Shown: in pieces, positions 63,332 to 64,000 of the stretch
Position numbering within the stretch: the first letter of the stretch is position 1
How the letters are laid out: every line of letters begins with the position of its first letter
Assembly (NCBI GenBank): GCA_963756715.1
Contig: CAVWOV010000042.1
Coordinates: forward strand, 62,001-126,000
Direction: 5' to 3'
Source of the DNA: VAZQ01 sp963756715
GTDB lineage: Bacteria > Pseudomonadota > Alphaproteobacteria > Rhizobiales > Xanthobacteraceae
DNA length: 64,000 nucleotides
Translations under genes and position numbers: made by a program
The notes under the pieces: model-generated
What the model saw: only the letters and a program-made list of their open reading frames with translations
What the model was told of the DNA's origin: nothing
Databases searched by the model: none

Positions 63332-64000
63332 TTATTGGCTCGGCGCGGATACGGCGGCGTGGATGGCGTTGCAATGTAGCGCGAGATTGGGGTGTGACAC
63401 GACGAATTGCTTGAGCGGCGTCGCGATATCGTAGAAATAGATGTTGGCGATGAAGCCGTAAATGCCGGCGTCGATGCTGGTAGGGCTGTCTCCGTGCAGA
63501 TAGCCGCTTGCCGGAATCAGATGCGCGAGGACCTGCAAATCGTCGAGGCCGCGCTGCATGGCGGCATCGGGCTCGTAGCGTCCGATCCCCTGAAAGTAAT
63601 AGCGCTGCGAATTGTACTCCTTGGCCTTGAGCAGGCTCTCTTCTGTGAGGCGTGGATGCTGCTTGAGCAATGCGTCGCAGAAGGCCGGCCAGAACCGCTC
63701 ATCCTTCCAGCGCGAATATGACATCACCCAGTAAAGATCGTCGAGCATCCGGGTGATGAGATGATCGGTGTCGCGTTGCGCCGTGGTCAACTTGTCATCG
63801 ATCGTCAGGCGATACTCTTGAGTGAGGTGCGCGATAATTGCGTCGCTGTCGCCGATGATCTTGCCGTCGTCGTCAATGTAGGGCAGTTGCCCGCGCGGCG
63901 CGGCCGACGCATCGAAGATGTGCTCGTGCCGGAACGGCACGCCGGTCAGCCTGAGAAAGGCGAACACCTTGAGGCCATAGGCATTGTTGTCCGCGACGCC
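63332..64000 (-). CDS. Glutathione S-transferase family protein (partial, N-terminus beyond the window)
   Basis: 222 residues are visible and the frame is open to base 64000. The thioredoxin-like N-domain is represented by GLKVFAFLRLTGVPFRHEHI and QLPYIDDDGKIIGDSDAIIAHL; the C-domain is helical (TTAQRDTDHLITRMLDDLYWVMSY cut to its core, then GYLHGDSPTSIDAGIYGFIA). The pattern is close to failed-axon-connections-type GSTs. The first ATG-like start at 63967 lies inside the conserved fold, so the true start is upstream. Glutathione transfer or isomerisation of catabolic intermediates is possible. Confidence 0.85.
   Translation of the reverse strand, partial: GVADNNAYGLKVFAFLRLTGVPFRHEHIFDASAAPRGQLPYIDDDGKIIGDSDAIIAHLTQEYRLTIDDKLTTAQRDTDHLITRMLDDLYWVMSYSRWKDERFWPAFCDALLKQHPRLTEESLLKAKEYNSQRYYFQGIGRYEPDAAMQRGLDDLQVLAHLIPASGYLHGDSPTSIDAGIYGFIANIYFYDIATPLKQFVVSHPNLALHCNAIHAAVSAPSQ

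Overview
The window is GC-rich (most codons end in G or C) and its gene content points to an alphaproteobacterium of the order Hyphomicrobiales, near Bradyrhizobium, Rhodoplanes or Pseudolabrys. The grounds are orphan tripartite-tricarboxylate (Bug-type) receptors, luciferase-like flavin monooxygenases, CoxL-type molybdenum hydroxylases, SHG-type caspases, an Omp25-like barrel and several intergenic palindrome families. I infer this from gene content only. I found no rRNA, tRNA, CRISPR array, transposase or phage gene.

Layout. 1-8.8 kb: a partial amidase, a periplasmic haem/beta-propeller protein with a small cytochrome c, an exported calcineurin-type phosphoesterase, a cyclic-nucleotide-binding patatin phospholipase and a lone, frameshifted ectB. 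8.9-14 kb (minus strand): an RND efflux permease, a small secreted protein and a secreted protein with three DUF4399 copies. 14.4-22.4 kb (plus strand): a colinear block of a catalytically substituted caspase fused to an FGE/SUMF1 domain, a periplasmic adaptor, a membrane sensor kinase, a single-domain response regulator, a response regulator fused to a class III nucleotide cyclase, and a second, paralogous adaptor. 22.4-25.6 kb: a membrane cyclic-nucleotide-binding protein and a Crp/Fnr regulator among three tiny Cys-rich proteins. The likely logic of 14-25 kb is an envelope signal passing through a kinase to a cyclase and then to nearby cNMP receptors.

26-45 kb: a GNAT-nitrilase fusion, a frameshifted D-2-hydroxyacid dehydrogenase, a second caspase with intact His/Cys, then a catabolic region: PdxA-like dehydrogenase, Zn alcohol dehydrogenase, 4,5-dihydroxyphthalate decarboxylase-like protein, Bug receptor, flavin monooxygenase, [2Fe-2S] subunit, ACMSD-like amidohydrolase and two molybdopterin subunits. 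45-64 kb: ettA, an ankyrin protein, an outer-membrane barrel, two more Bug receptors, a TrzA/AtzA-type amidohydrolase, MltB-type transglycosylase, RidA, carboxymuconolactone decarboxylase-like protein, a monooxygenase/DOPA-dioxygenase pair, a Tat-lipoprotein hydrolase, a VOC protein and a partial GST.

A striking property of this sequence is the number of single-base reading-frame breaks. At least seven otherwise well-conserved genes are interrupted, and two more places look frame-shifted. This may be sequencing or assembly error rather than biology, and affected genes are flagged. Starts were set from the ribosome-binding site and the first plausible residue, so several are shorter than the longest open frame.
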